The notes: generated from the letters alone by a model not told the origin. Positions 7,073-15,344 are shown, counted from the first letter of the stretch. The stretch is DNA of 18,293 nucleotides from JAABSQ01 sp964573705 (GCA_964573705.1 CAZNLT010000118.1:1-18293); one strand, 5' to 3'. Translations and numbers: made by a program.

Positions 7073-8001
7073 GCGGTTTCCGGTTGAATCTGGTGAACCC
7101 GATTCCGCCCGTTGCGTTTGGCCTGGTAGAGCGACCGGTCGCTGGCTCGGGCCAGTTCCCGCGGGGATTCGTGGGGCGTCGGCAGGGCGGTGGCCACCCC
7201 GAGGGAGATGGTCAGGCAGCCGGCGGTGGGGGAGGATTCATGGCGGATATCCAGGGATTCGATTTCCCGGCGCATCTTTTCGGCCACGAAGGCGGCCCCC
7301 TTCGGGTCGGTGCGGGGAAGCACCACCGCGAACTCTTCACCGCCGTAGCGGGCCACCAGGTCTCCGGGCCGGTTGACCGAGGCGGCCAGGGTCTTGGCCA
7401 CCTGTTTGAGGCAGTCGTCTCCGGAGGCATGGCCGTAAGTGTCGTTATAGGGTTTGAAATGGTCGATATCGATCAGGATCAGAGACAGGGGCGTCGCTTC
7501 CCGCTGAGATCGTTTCCACTCCCGCTGAATCACTTCGTCGTACCGGCGGCGGTTGGAGATGGCGGTAAGCCCGTCCAGGGAGGAGAGATTTTCGAGCAGA
7601 TCCCGGTGCCGCTTGAGCTCCAGGTGGGTCCGAACCCGGGCCTTGACGATGGCCATGGTAAAGGGTTTGGTGATGTAATCCACGGCCCCGATTTCGAGGC
7701 CTTTGGTCTCATCCGCCACCTCGTTCATGGCGGTGATGAAAATCACCGGAATATTTTGTGTTCGGGGATCGGATTTGAGGCGCCGGCAGACTTCGTATCC
7801 GTCCATTCCCTCCATCATGATATCGAGCAGAATCAGATCGACCGGCAGATCCCCTTGAACGATTCGCAGGCCATCCTTTCCGTTGAGAGCAAAAGAGATC
7901 GGGTAATGCCTTTGCAATTCACCGGCCAGCAGTTTAATATTGGACTGCTCATCATCAATAATCAGAATTCTCTGCTTCACGAGTGGATCATCCATTTCCA
8001 T
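7045..8001 (-). CDS. response regulator diguanylate cyclase (REC-GGDEF)
   Basis: A 318-aa soluble output protein. Residues 10-127 form a receiver domain: acidic pair D16-D17 in LIIDDEQ, phospho-acceptor D60 in LILLDIMMEGMDG, T90 and K112 in YITKPF. Residues about 140-305 form a GGDEF domain that makes c-di-GMP from two GTP. The active-site loop is GGEEF (220-224), an active variant. RPGD (211-214), five residues before it, fits the RxxD inhibitory site for product feedback. The gene overlaps the kinase stop by 14 nt, which points to coupled translation and to this being the kinase's partner. M1 (8001) and M3 (7995) are both possible starts and neither has a strong Shine-Dalgarno. It is the last gene of the hydrogenase-kinase cluster. 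The final eight codons lie in a 47-bp repeat. Confidence 0.93.
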   Translation of the reverse strand: MEMDDPLVKQRILIIDDEQSNIKLLAGELQRHYPISFALNGKDGLRIVQGDLPVDLILLDIMMEGMDGYEVCRRLKSDPRTQNIPVIFITAMNEVADETKGLEIGAVDYITKPFTMAIVKARVRTHLELKRHRDLLENLSSLDGLTAISNRRRYDEVIQREWKRSQREATPLSLILIDIDHFKPYNDTYGHASGDDCLKQVAKTLAASVNRPGDLVARYGGEEFAVVLPRTDPKGAAFVAEKMRREIESLDIRHESSPTAGCLTISLGVATALPTPHESPRELARASDRSLYQAKRNGRNRVHQIQPETAGQVTPSSS

Positions 8002-11000
8002 TCAAATTCAAGGGTACCTGCAACCTGTCGGCAATTTGTTTCAGTACCCACAGAGCCCCCCTGAAGTCAAGGGTGTTGATGTGCACCTCCAGTTCCGCCG
8101 CCAGTTCCCGGGCATTCGAGTGAATCAACAGCTCCCGAAGTTTTCCAAAAACCTCCTCCGCCGCAAAGTCATGGTCTTCCAGAAGGCGGGCCAGTTCCGC
8201 CGACAGACCGGCGATCTTGGACAGGTCCGCTGGCTTTTCACCCGGGACCGGTTCGGGGGCGTCCTGCGGGTCACTCTCCGCGGTCTCCCGAAGGCGGTTC
8301 GCCCCTTTCAGCACTCGATCCAGGGCCGCTTCAAAAGCCGGCAGCCGGGTCGAAGCCGCTTCGGTATCCCCCTTTCGCAGCTCCGATTCCAGGGCCAAGG
8401 CCGCGGCATACAATTGGGTGGCGGAAAAATTTCCGGCCACCCCTTTCAGGTTGTGGATCAATCGCAGCGCACGATCCGGATGCCCGGTATTCAGGGCGGT
8501 GCGAATCTCCCGGGCGGTATCGGAATGGCGATCCACGAATTCCAGCAGGAGTTTTCGAAAGAGGCCCTTGCGTTTAATCCGGGTCAGGGCCGCCTCCAGA
8601 TCGATCCCGGGCAGCCGGTTCGGAAAATCGACCTCCCCGGCCGTTTCCTCCGCCGCCGCAGCCGGCAGGTCGGGAGGTCCCGAAGGGGTGACCCATCGGG
8701 CCAGGGCCGCAAACAGCCGCTCCGACTGAACGGGTTTGGCGACGTAATCGTTCATTCCCGCCTCGATACATTTTTCCATGTCGCCTTTCAGGGCATGGGC
8801 GGTCATGGCGATGATGGGCAGTTCCCGAAACCGAGGGTCGTTGCGGATGATGCGGGTGGCCTCGTATCCGTCCATCTCCGGCATCTGAATGTCCATCAGC
8901 AGACCGTCATACCGGGCCGCCTGAATCGCCCGAAGGGCGTCCAGCCCGTTGTCGGCGGTATCCACGATCACCCCGGCGCTTTGAAGCATCTCGGTGGTCA
9001 CCTGCTGGTTGATGAGGTTGTCTTCCACCAGAAGCAGCCGGCTTCCCTGAATCTTCTCTTCATATTCGCAGGGATCGGATGGAGATTTTTTTTTCCGGCC
9101 GTTCTCCGGACCGTTTCCGGGGCCGAAGATCCCCAGAATGGTGTCGTACAGCAAAGAAGGCTTGACCGGCTTGATCAGAAAGGCGTCTGCGGACGCCTTC
9201 CCGGCCCGATGCCGGACCGCTTCCCGGCCGAAAGCGGTCATGATAATCACCGCCAGATCGGAGAGCCCCTCGGTTTCCCGGATTTTTTCCAGGGTGGCGA
9301 TGCCGTCCATGCCGGGCATGCGCCAGTCCATCAGAACCAGGTGGAAGGGATGCCCGGTATCCGCGGCGGCGGCCAATTCCCGCAAGGCCGCTTCGCCGGA
9401 GCCGCAGGAGGCGATCTGCCCGGCAAAAGGCGCCAACACCTCGGTATACACCACCCGGGAGGTCTCGTTGTTGTCCACCACCAGGACCTTGAGGTTCCGG
9501 ACCCACTCCGGGCTCGGCCGATCCAAGCCGGGCTGCTTCGGTTCGCAGACCCTCAGTTCGGCGGTGAAATAAAAGGTGCTGCCCTTATCCGATTCGCTCT
9601 CCACCCCGATTTCCCCGCCCATCAGCTCCACCAGCTGCTTGCAGATGGCCAGGCCCAGGCCGGTTCCGCCGTAGCGCCGGGTGGTGGAGCTGTCGGCCTG
9701 GCTGAAGGATCTGAACAGGGTCGGCAGCACCGCCCGGTCGATGCCGATGCCGGAATCGGCCACCTCGAACCGCAGCCGGACCCGATCCCCTTTTCGAGTG
9801 ATTACCGAAACGCGAATCACCACCTCTCCCCGGTCGGTGAATTTCATGGCGTTGTTGGTCAGGTTGATCAGGAGCTGACTCAGCCGCAGGGAATCCCCCA
9901 CCAGGTGGGCCGGCACCCCGTCGGCCACGGAGATGATCAGTTCGATCCCCTTTTGGGACACCCGGTCGGTGAAAAGGTCGGTGAGGTTTTTCAAGACATC
10001 CCCGAGGCGAAACTCGGCATTTTCGAGTTCGAGGCGGCCCGCCTCGATTTTAGAGAAATCGAGGATGTCGTTGATGATCCCCAGAAGCGAGTTGGCGGAC
10101 ACCTGAATTTTATCCAGATAATCCCGCTGCCGGGGAGAGAGGTCGGTTTTGAGGGCCAGCTCGGTCAGGCCGATCACCGCGTTCATGGGGGTGCGGATTT
10201 CATGGCTCATGTTGGCCAGAAAATCGCTTTTGGCCCGGGTGGCCGCCTCGGCCGCCTCTTTGGCGATCTTCAACTCCTCGGTGCGCTTTCGCTGGGTGAT
10301 GTCTTCGAGAATACCTTCGTATTGGAGCGGCCTTCCGTGCTCGTCCCGAACCAGGTGTCCGTTCAGGCTGATATGGATGATGTCGCCGTCTTTTCGGTAA
10401 AAACGGGTTTCAAAATTTTTGACATACCCGTCCCGCACCATGGTTTCTCTAAGCTCATCCCGCTTGTCGGGATTGACATAAAGCTGATCCCGAATATTGG
10501 TCGCCAGCCGGATCATCTCTTCTTCGGAGTCGTAGCCCATGATCCGCACCATGGCCGGGTTGGCGGTAACCAGCTGTCCGTCCGGGGAGCTCTGAAAAAT
10601 CCCCTCGGTGGCGTTTTCGAAAATGGACCGGTATTTTTTTTCCGAGGCCCGCAGCGCCTCCTCGGCGGTTCGCCGCTCCCGAATCTCGGTCTGCAGCTCG
10701 CGGTTGGCCTTGGCGAGCTGGCCGGTGCGCTTTTCCACCCGAATTTCCAGTTCATCCCGGGCCTTTCGCAAGGCCGCTTCGGCCTGCTTTCGCTCGGAAA
10801 TATCATCGGCGATGAGCAGAATCCCGCTGAGGACCCCGTCATGCCGGCGCAGCCCGTTGACGCTCATGTGGACCGGAAAATGAGACCCGTTCTTTCGCAC
10901 ATGGGTCCATTCCATCTGCTCGGCGCTGTTGCGGACCCCGTATTCCAGTAAAATCTCGGTCACCCCGGTGATTTGGCGACCGGTGGCTTCAGACAGTGTT

Positions 11001-11371
11001 CGGCTGTGGCGGACCACTTCGGAATCGAGCAGAAACAGGGCCGGCGTCTCGGTCTTGATCACCTCGGAAGCCCGATATCCGAGCAGGTTTTTAGCCCCGG
11101 TATTGAAGACCTGAATGATGCCGTGAATATCGGTGGCGATAATGGCGATTCGGGTGGCCGAGTTGAGCACCGCCTTGCGCTGGGCATTGGCCACCTGAAA
11201 CCGCCGAAGGATCTTTTCGGTCTCTTCGAACTGCTTCACCACCAGGCTGGCGGTGATTTCAGCGGCTTCCCGGGCCACCCGAATCTCTTTCCGCAGCATG
11301 TCGTTTTCCCGGGATATCTGGGGAAACCGGTCGAACTGTAAATAGTCGGCGATCTGGATATTGGGTTTCAT
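7988..11371 (-). CDS. soluble hybrid sensor histidine kinase (PAS-PAS-HisKA-HATPase-REC-REC-HPt)
   Basis: A 1127-aa kinase with no membrane segment or signal peptide. Residues 15-65 look coiled-coil. PAS domain 1 is at about 68-195 and PAS 2 at about 240-362, with a charged helix between them. The HisKA domain has H390 in FLANMSHEIRTPMNAVIG. The HATPase domain has the N box LINLTNNAMKF (501-511) and GGTGLGLAI (568-576). REC1 has D633-N634, D682 and K734; the second acidic residue of the usual pair is Asn. REC2 has E783-D784, D827 and K879. HPt has H973 in LIHNLKGVAGN. The protein thus holds a full phosphorelay, whose last step could pass phosphate to the adjacent REC-GGDEF protein. It lies 48 nt downstream of the hydrogenase large subunit, suggesting that H2 status is the input, perhaps through PAS 1 as in HupT/HoxJ; that is inference. 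The ATG at 11371 has only a weak ribosome site. Confidence 0.93.
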   Translation of the reverse strand: MKPNIQIADYLQFDRFPQISRENDMLRKEIRVAREAAEITASLVVKQFEETEKILRRFQVANAQRKAVLNSATRIAIIATDIHGIIQVFNTGAKNLLGYRASEVIKTETPALFLLDSEVVRHSRTLSEATGRQITGVTEILLEYGVRNSAEQMEWTHVRKNGSHFPVHMSVNGLRRHDGVLSGILLIADDISERKQAEAALRKARDELEIRVEKRTGQLAKANRELQTEIRERRTAEEALRASEKKYRSIFENATEGIFQSSPDGQLVTANPAMVRIMGYDSEEEMIRLATNIRDQLYVNPDKRDELRETMVRDGYVKNFETRFYRKDGDIIHISLNGHLVRDEHGRPLQYEGILEDITQRKRTEELKIAKEAAEAATRAKSDFLANMSHEIRTPMNAVIGLTELALKTDLSPRQRDYLDKIQVSANSLLGIINDILDFSKIEAGRLELENAEFRLGDVLKNLTDLFTDRVSQKGIELIISVADGVPAHLVGDSLRLSQLLINLTNNAMKFTDRGEVVIRVSVITRKGDRVRLRFEVADSGIGIDRAVLPTLFRSFSQADSSTTRRYGGTGLGLAICKQLVELMGGEIGVESESDKGSTFYFTAELRVCEPKQPGLDRPSPEWVRNLKVLVVDNNETSRVVYTEVLAPFAGQIASCGSGEAALRELAAAADTGHPFHLVLMDWRMPGMDGIATLEKIRETEGLSDLAVIIMTAFGREAVRHRAGKASADAFLIKPVKPSLLYDTILGIFGPGNGPENGRKKKSPSDPCEYEEKIQGSRLLLVEDNLINQQVTTEMLQSAGVIVDTADNGLDALRAIQAARYDGLLMDIQMPEMDGYEATRIIRNDPRFRELPIIAMTAHALKGDMEKCIEAGMNDYVAKPVQSERLFAALARWVTPSGPPDLPAAAAEETAGEVDFPNRLPGIDLEAALTRIKRKGLFRKLLLEFVDRHSDTAREIRTALNTGHPDRALRLIHNLKGVAGNFSATQLYAAALALESELRKGDTEAASTRLPAFEAALDRVLKGANRLRETAESDPQDAPEPVPGEKPADLSKIAGLSAELARLLEDHDFAAEEVFGKLRELLIHSNARELAAELEVHINTLDFRGALWVLKQIADRLQVPLNLNGNG

Positions 11372-11419
11372 GGATTCACATCGATGTCATAAGCGTGCGT
11401 ATCTTCAGGTCTTATCCCC

Positions 11420-12949
11420 TCAGATTTGAAAATTCCGGCCGGACCCTCGCAGATCCGCCGCATGGACGGTACAGACCAGGCAGGGATCAAAGGAGCGGAC
11501 TACATGGCCCACCTCCACCGGATCACCCGGGTCCCGCACCGGGGTTCCCACCAAGGCCTCTTCCATGGCCCCTCGCACCCCGTTTCCGTCCCGGGGGGAG
11601 GCGTTCCATGCGGTCGGGGTGATGATCTGGTATTTTTCGATGGCCCCGTCCCTGATCCGCACCCAGTGGCCGAGGGCGCCCCGGGGGGCCTCCAGGAGGC
11701 CAGCTCCTTCTCCGTCTTCCGGTTCCCGGGCCGCTTGATAGAAGGGCTCCCGTTCCCGATGGAGTTCGGACAGCCATTGATTCAGGACCGGCAGAAGAAG
11801 GGCCGGTCTGACCAGCCGGGCCAGTTGGCGGACCATGGCATTGGGGCCGGACCGTTCTACTATGTCAGTGAACAGGGGATGGTCCGCCACCATCAGCTCC
11901 GCCAGGGGGCCGGTCTCCACCGGCAGCCCGTCATACCGGGGGGCCTTGCACCAGGAATATTTTTCCCCTTCGCCGCCGGTGGCATAGGGAATGGTTTGCC
12001 CTTGCATGGGATGGAGCCGGCCTTCGTCCTTGAACCAGGAGCAGGCGTTCTCCTCAGCGATCTTTTCCGGGTCCAGAGCGGACCGCCGGGTCCCCGGGGC
12101 GATGCCGCCGGGCAGAAAATGGTCCTTCCCGTTCACCGGCAAAACCCCGGTCTTATCCGGCATCTCCAGCACCCCGAAGCTGATGAAGTTGCCGTGCCCC
12201 CGGCCTATTTGATCCAGCCCCGCCTCCCGGGAAAAGCGAAGGAAAAAGCCGACCTCGCTGTTCCGATGAGCCTCGGATTCGTTCAGCCAGTTTTCCAGGT
12301 CCGTTTCGGACCGGACCTCGGCCCACCGCTCTATCGAACACCCCAGCACCCGGTCTTCATACCACTTCCGGTAGCCGTTCAACAGATACCGGCACTGCGC
12401 CGTTTCGCTGCCGTTGGGGGACGACACCACCCCGCCGGGCACCATGAATGAGGAATGAGGCCACTGCCCACCGAGGATGGCGATGATCTCCACCACCCGG
12501 GCGGTTTCCTGAATGGTGCGCACCGCGGTTCGGCCCTGCAGCGGCTGATACCGCGCCACCGCCTCGGAGTACATGGAATGATTCCGATACCCCTTGCCGG
12601 CAAAATCCGACATGAAAATCAGAAACCCGTGGCGCATGTCGTTCTGGAGCTTTTCCACCCCCAGGGCCAGGTTGCGGATCCGTTTGGCGGAGTCGGGCAC
12701 CCGCACCTCAAAAATATGGTCCAGGGCTTTGGCCGCCGCCTTGAGATGGGCGGTGCTGCAGATGCCGCAGACCCGCGGAGTGATGACCAGCCCGTCCAGG
12801 GCGCTTCGCCCGATCATGATGTTTTCAAACCCCCGGTACATGGAGCCGACGCACCAGGCATCCGTGACGACCCCCTCCTCGATTCGAATGCGAACCTCCA
12901 GGTCGCCTTCCACCCGGTTGACCGGAAAGGTATGAATGGTGGTTCCCAT
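11420..12949 (-). CDS. [NiFe] hydrogenase large subunit, cytosolic group-2 type
   Basis: A 509-aa catalytic subunit. The four Ni-Fe ligand cysteines are C61 and C64 in RVCGICSTAH and C490 and C493 in DPCLVCTVH. E14 in NRVEGDLEV is the conserved proton-path Glu. Thirteen residues follow H496 (AADLRGSGRNFQI), so a C-terminal peptide that a maturation protease would normally remove is present. The overall pattern is closest to group 2 (HupL/HupV-like) enzymes. The first motif keeps His (H68), where HoxC/HupV-type sensors, as I recall, have Gln. It starts one base after the small-subunit stop (TGA-T-ATG). The neighbouring kinase and cyclase suggest sensing rather than bulk H2 uptake. No hyp genes or specific protease gene are in the window, so maturation must come from elsewhere. 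Confidence 0.93.
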   Translation of the reverse strand: MGTTIHTFPVNRVEGDLEVRIRIEEGVVTDAWCVGSMYRGFENIMIGRSALDGLVITPRVCGICSTAHLKAAAKALDHIFEVRVPDSAKRIRNLALGVEKLQNDMRHGFLIFMSDFAGKGYRNHSMYSEAVARYQPLQGRTAVRTIQETARVVEIIAILGGQWPHSSFMVPGGVVSSPNGSETAQCRYLLNGYRKWYEDRVLGCSIERWAEVRSETDLENWLNESEAHRNSEVGFFLRFSREAGLDQIGRGHGNFISFGVLEMPDKTGVLPVNGKDHFLPGGIAPGTRRSALDPEKIAEENACSWFKDEGRLHPMQGQTIPYATGGEGEKYSWCKAPRYDGLPVETGPLAELMVADHPLFTDIVERSGPNAMVRQLARLVRPALLLPVLNQWLSELHREREPFYQAAREPEDGEGAGLLEAPRGALGHWVRIRDGAIEKYQIITPTAWNASPRDGNGVRGAMEEALVGTPVRDPGDPVEVGHVVRSFDPCLVCTVHAADLRGSGRNFQI

Positions 12950-12950
12950 A

Positions 12951-13916
12951 TCAGATCCCCGTCTTTCTCAGCTTCAGCCGCTGGGGGGCGGCGGCGGCTG
13001 CAATGCCTTTGTAGGCCAGGTAGTGGGCCCGGTTGACCCCGTCGGGCAGTTCGATGGGAATCCCTTCGATATTTCGGGTTTTGAAAAAGGGGTACTGCTG
13101 GGGAAAGTCGGGCCGGGTGCAGCCGAAGCAGGGCACCCCCACCCGGGTTTTGGAAGAGCGCCGGTTCCAGAGCAGCTTGTTGCAGGGTCCGTAGACCAGG
13201 GGGCCGTGGCAGCCGAGATAGAAAAAGAGGCATCCTTTTTCGCCGAACTCCTTCTCCTCCACCCGGTATTCGTGGTACTCGTTTCGGGTGCAGCCCTGAT
13301 GGACCATGGTGCCGTACCACTCCAGCGGCATGTGGTAGGGCGTCAATTCCAAGGAACCTTCTGAAACGACGGTCTGAATCGCGCCGGTGACCACCCCGGG
13401 ATGACAGGGGCATCCCGGCAGATTGATGACCGGCATACCGCTGCCGGATCTGAACTTCTTGCCCAGAAATCCCCCTGAATCCCATTTGTGAAACTGAAGC
13501 CCGGTGGCTTCGATTTCACCGTCGGCCCCCACCCCGCCGAAACTGGCGCAGGTGCCGACCGCGAAAACATACCGGGCCTGCTTGGCCAGGGCCGCCAGCA
13601 GGTCTTTTTTGGGTTTGCCGAACAGGGTATCGAACATGCCGGTGCCGGAAGGGCCGCGAATGACCGAACCTTCCACGCAGAGAACATCCAGCTTCCGCTC
13701 CCCCGACAGGATCGCCTCATGAAGAATTTGCCGGTCGGACACACCGATATTGGAAATGGAGGCGTGCCAGAGGACCTCGATATCCAGGGCCTCGAAAAAC
13801 TCGGCCAGGTGCGGCAGTTCAGAGTTGAACAGGGACCAGGTGTCCCCCCCGCATCCCCCGCTTTGCAGCCAGTAAAAGGTCAGGGCCTTGCCTTCGGTGT
13901 CGGTCTGATGATCCAT
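12951..13916 (-). CDS. [NiFe] hydrogenase small subunit, cytosolic group-2 type
   Basis: A 321-aa iron-sulfur subunit without a Tat signal or C-terminal anchor, so cytosolic. Proximal-cluster ligands are C22 in SGGCGGDTWS, C123 in GTCASFGG and C169 in LPGCPCHPG. The usual second Cys of the CxxC is D25. The other two clusters have H206, C209, C229 and C236 (HQGC, GCLFFYLGC), then C245, C263 and C266 (GPC, PCFGC). This arrangement is typical of group 2 enzymes. The start at 13916 is preferred because AAAGAGGT lies about 10 nt upstream. In-frame ATGs at 13937 and 13982 are alternatives, but the latter sits inside a palindrome and lacks a ribosome site. It is the first gene of the four-gene minus-strand cluster and is divergent from argF. 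Confidence 0.92.
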   Translation of the reverse strand: MDHQTDTEGKALTFYWLQSGGCGGDTWSLFNSELPHLAEFFEALDIEVLWHASISNIGVSDRQILHEAILSGERKLDVLCVEGSVIRGPSGTGMFDTLFGKPKKDLLAALAKQARYVFAVGTCASFGGVGADGEIEATGLQFHKWDSGGFLGKKFRSGSGMPVINLPGCPCHPGVVTGAIQTVVSEGSLELTPYHMPLEWYGTMVHQGCTRNEYHEYRVEEKEFGEKGCLFFYLGCHGPLVYGPCNKLLWNRRSSKTRVGVPCFGCTRPDFPQQYPFFKTRNIEGIPIELPDGVNRAHYLAYKGIAAAAAPQRLKLRKTGI

Positions 13917-13959
13917 TGTCTTGTGAACCTCTTTCATCTCGAATAATCCGATGGTGTTT

Positions 13960-13990
13960 CCATTGGTACGACCCTGTACCATGGCACAGG
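13960..13990. promoter_or_regulatory. overlapping inverted repeats upstream of the hydrogenase operon (operator-like)
   Basis: CCATTGGTAC (13960-13969) and GTACCATGG (13976-13984) are inverted arms with one bulged base around a 6-nt centre. A second palindrome, CCTGTACCATGGCACAGG (13973-13990), matches itself at 16 of 18 positions and shares the GTACCATGG part. They lie 44-74 nt before the chosen small-subunit start. They could bind a dimeric regulator or fold in the leader RNA. No regulator gene of this sort is in the window. Confidence 0.5.
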
Positions 13991-14099
13991 CCGGGGCTGC
14001 GGATCAAGGATTTTCTGGAATACGCTATTAACCCCCATAACCTTTTTCAAGTCTTCTGCGATGGTCTTCGGTCATTCCGGGAAACGGACGGATGCCGCC

Positions 14100-14128
14100 T
14101 TGACATCGGGCCGGGCTTCACGTATGGG
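14100..14128 (+). promoter_or_regulatory. candidate argF promoter
   Basis: A perfect TTGACA (14100-14105) is followed after 17 nt by TATGGG (14123-14128), a weak -10. The predicted start of transcription would lie about 20-25 nt before the argF start codon, leaving room for the ribosome site and little leader. Confidence 0.4.
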
Positions 14129-14156
14129 AAAAATCATAACTTACCGGGAGGGTACT

Positions 14157-15158
14157 ATGGGTTTCAATCTGAAAAACCGAAGTTTTCTGAAGTTGGCGGA
14201 TTTCACCCCCGAAGAGATTCGGTTCCTGCTGGATCTGTCGGCGGAACTGAAACGGGCCAAATACACCGGCACCGAACAGCCACGATTAACGGGCAAAAAT
14301 ATCGTCCTGATCTTCGAAAAGGCATCCACCCGAACCCGGTGCGCATTTGAAACCGCGGCCTTTGACCAGGGGGCGAGGGTCACCTTTCTGGGGCCCACCG
14401 GCTCTCAGATGGGGGCCAAAGAATCCCTCAAAGACACCGCCCGGGTGCTGGGTCGCATGTATGACGGCATCGAATACCGGGGCTTCGGTCAGGAGCGTGT
14501 GGAAGAACTGGCCCGATACGCCGGGGTCCCGGTCTGGAACGGTCTCACCAACGAGTACCACCCCACCCAGGTCCTGGCCGACCTGCAGACCATGGAGGAA
14601 TTCTCGGATAAACCCCTGAACCGGGTCCGGTTCGCCTACCTCGGGGACGCCCGGAACAACATGGGCAATTCCCTGTTGATGGGGGCGGCCAAAATGGGCA
14701 TGGAATTTCGAGCCGTGGCGCCCAAAAGTCTTCAACCCGAGTCGGACCTGGTGAAACAGGCCCGGGAAATTGCCGACACCACCGGGGCCGTTCTGTCGAT
14801 CACCGATTCGGTGGAAGAAGGGGTGAAGGGGTGCGACTTTCTCTACACCGATGTCTGGGTCTCCATGGGCGAGGACGAATCGGTCTGGAAAAGCCGAATC
14901 GATCTTTTAAAGCCGTATCAGGTCAATGATTCGGTCATAGAGATGACCGGCAATCCCGAGGTCAAATTTCTTCACTGCCTGCCCGCATTTCATAACCGGG
15001 ATACCGTCATCGGCGAGAAGATTTTCAATCGGTTCGGGCTGGAGGCGATGGAGGTGACCGAATCGGTCTTTGAGGCGAAGGCGTCCGTGGTGTTTGATCA
15101 GGCGGAAAACCGGGTCCACTCCATCAAGGCGGTGATGGTGGCGACCATCGGGGTCTGA
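14157..15158 (+). CDS. argF: ornithine carbamoyltransferase
   Basis: A 333-aa cytosolic enzyme that joins carbamoyl phosphate and ornithine to give citrulline in arginine synthesis. It has the carbamoyl-phosphate motif STRTR (57-61), HPTQ (135-138), the ornithine-binding VSMGE (235-239) after TDVW, and HCLPAFH (273-279) with the catalytic Cys274. The length matches the E. coli enzyme (334 aa). GGGAGG just upstream (14146-14151) supports the ATG at 14157; an in-frame ATG at 14061 would add 32 unlike residues. A catabolic role (arcB) cannot be excluded by sequence, but no arginine deiminase genes are near. It is followed 191 bp later by pyrB, which uses the same carbamoyl donor. Confidence 0.95.
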   Translation: MGFNLKNRSFLKLADFTPEEIRFLLDLSAELKRAKYTGTEQPRLTGKNIVLIFEKASTRTRCAFETAAFDQGARVTFLGPTGSQMGAKESLKDTARVLGRMYDGIEYRGFGQERVEELARYAGVPVWNGLTNEYHPTQVLADLQTMEEFSDKPLNRVRFAYLGDARNNMGNSLLMGAAKMGMEFRAVAPKSLQPESDLVKQAREIADTTGAVLSITDSVEEGVKGCDFLYTDVWVSMGEDESVWKSRIDLLKPYQVNDSVIEMTGNPEVKFLHCLPAFHNRDTVIGEKIFNRFGLEAMEVTESVFEAKASVVFDQAENRVHSIKAVMVATIGV

Positions 15159-15210
15159 AAATCAGGCCTTGCGCATCCTTTCGGTCGAATCCGAATGGCA
15201 GGCAGTCCAC

Positions 15211-15287
15211 CCCCGGGATTTTTCCCCCGGCCGGGAAACTGTTTGAACGAAAGTGAGTTCTTGCCGGGCCGGGAAAAAATCCCGAGG
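15211..15287 (+). promoter_or_regulatory. long imperfect inverted repeat between argF and pyrB (terminator or attenuator candidate)
   Basis: Arms at about 15211-15234 and 15264-15287 pair over some 20 positions with a few bulges (CGGGATTTTT on the left, AAAAATCCCG on the right) around a loop of about 30 nt. Each arm can also form its own small hairpin: CCGGG/CCCGG in the left arm, CGGGA/TCCCG in the right. No T run follows the right arm, so a simple intrinsic terminator is not indicated. Confidence 0.45.
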
Positions 15288-15336
15288 TGGCCGAAACGGT
15301 GATCATGGCTGAAAATTAGAATTCACCTAATCAGTT

Positions 15337-15344
15337 GAGGGAGG
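15337..15344 (+). promoter_or_regulatory. ribosome binding site that supports a TTG start for pyrB
   Basis: GAGGGAGG sits 5 nt upstream of TTG at 15350, and no ATG or GTG in frame gives a full-length PyrB. Confidence 0.65.

Noticed and set aside
7940..10951. Open plus-strand frame of about 1000 codons opposite the hybrid kinase and cyclase genes
   Set aside because: It is antisense to two clear genes and has no recognisable domain or start signal. Its low stop frequency is expected from GC-rich codon use on the other strand.
13982..14000. TGGCAC before a GC-rich stretch as a sigma-54 promoter
   Set aside because: The distance to the next GC does not give the required -24/-12 spacing, and the strand would point away from the hydrogenase operon.
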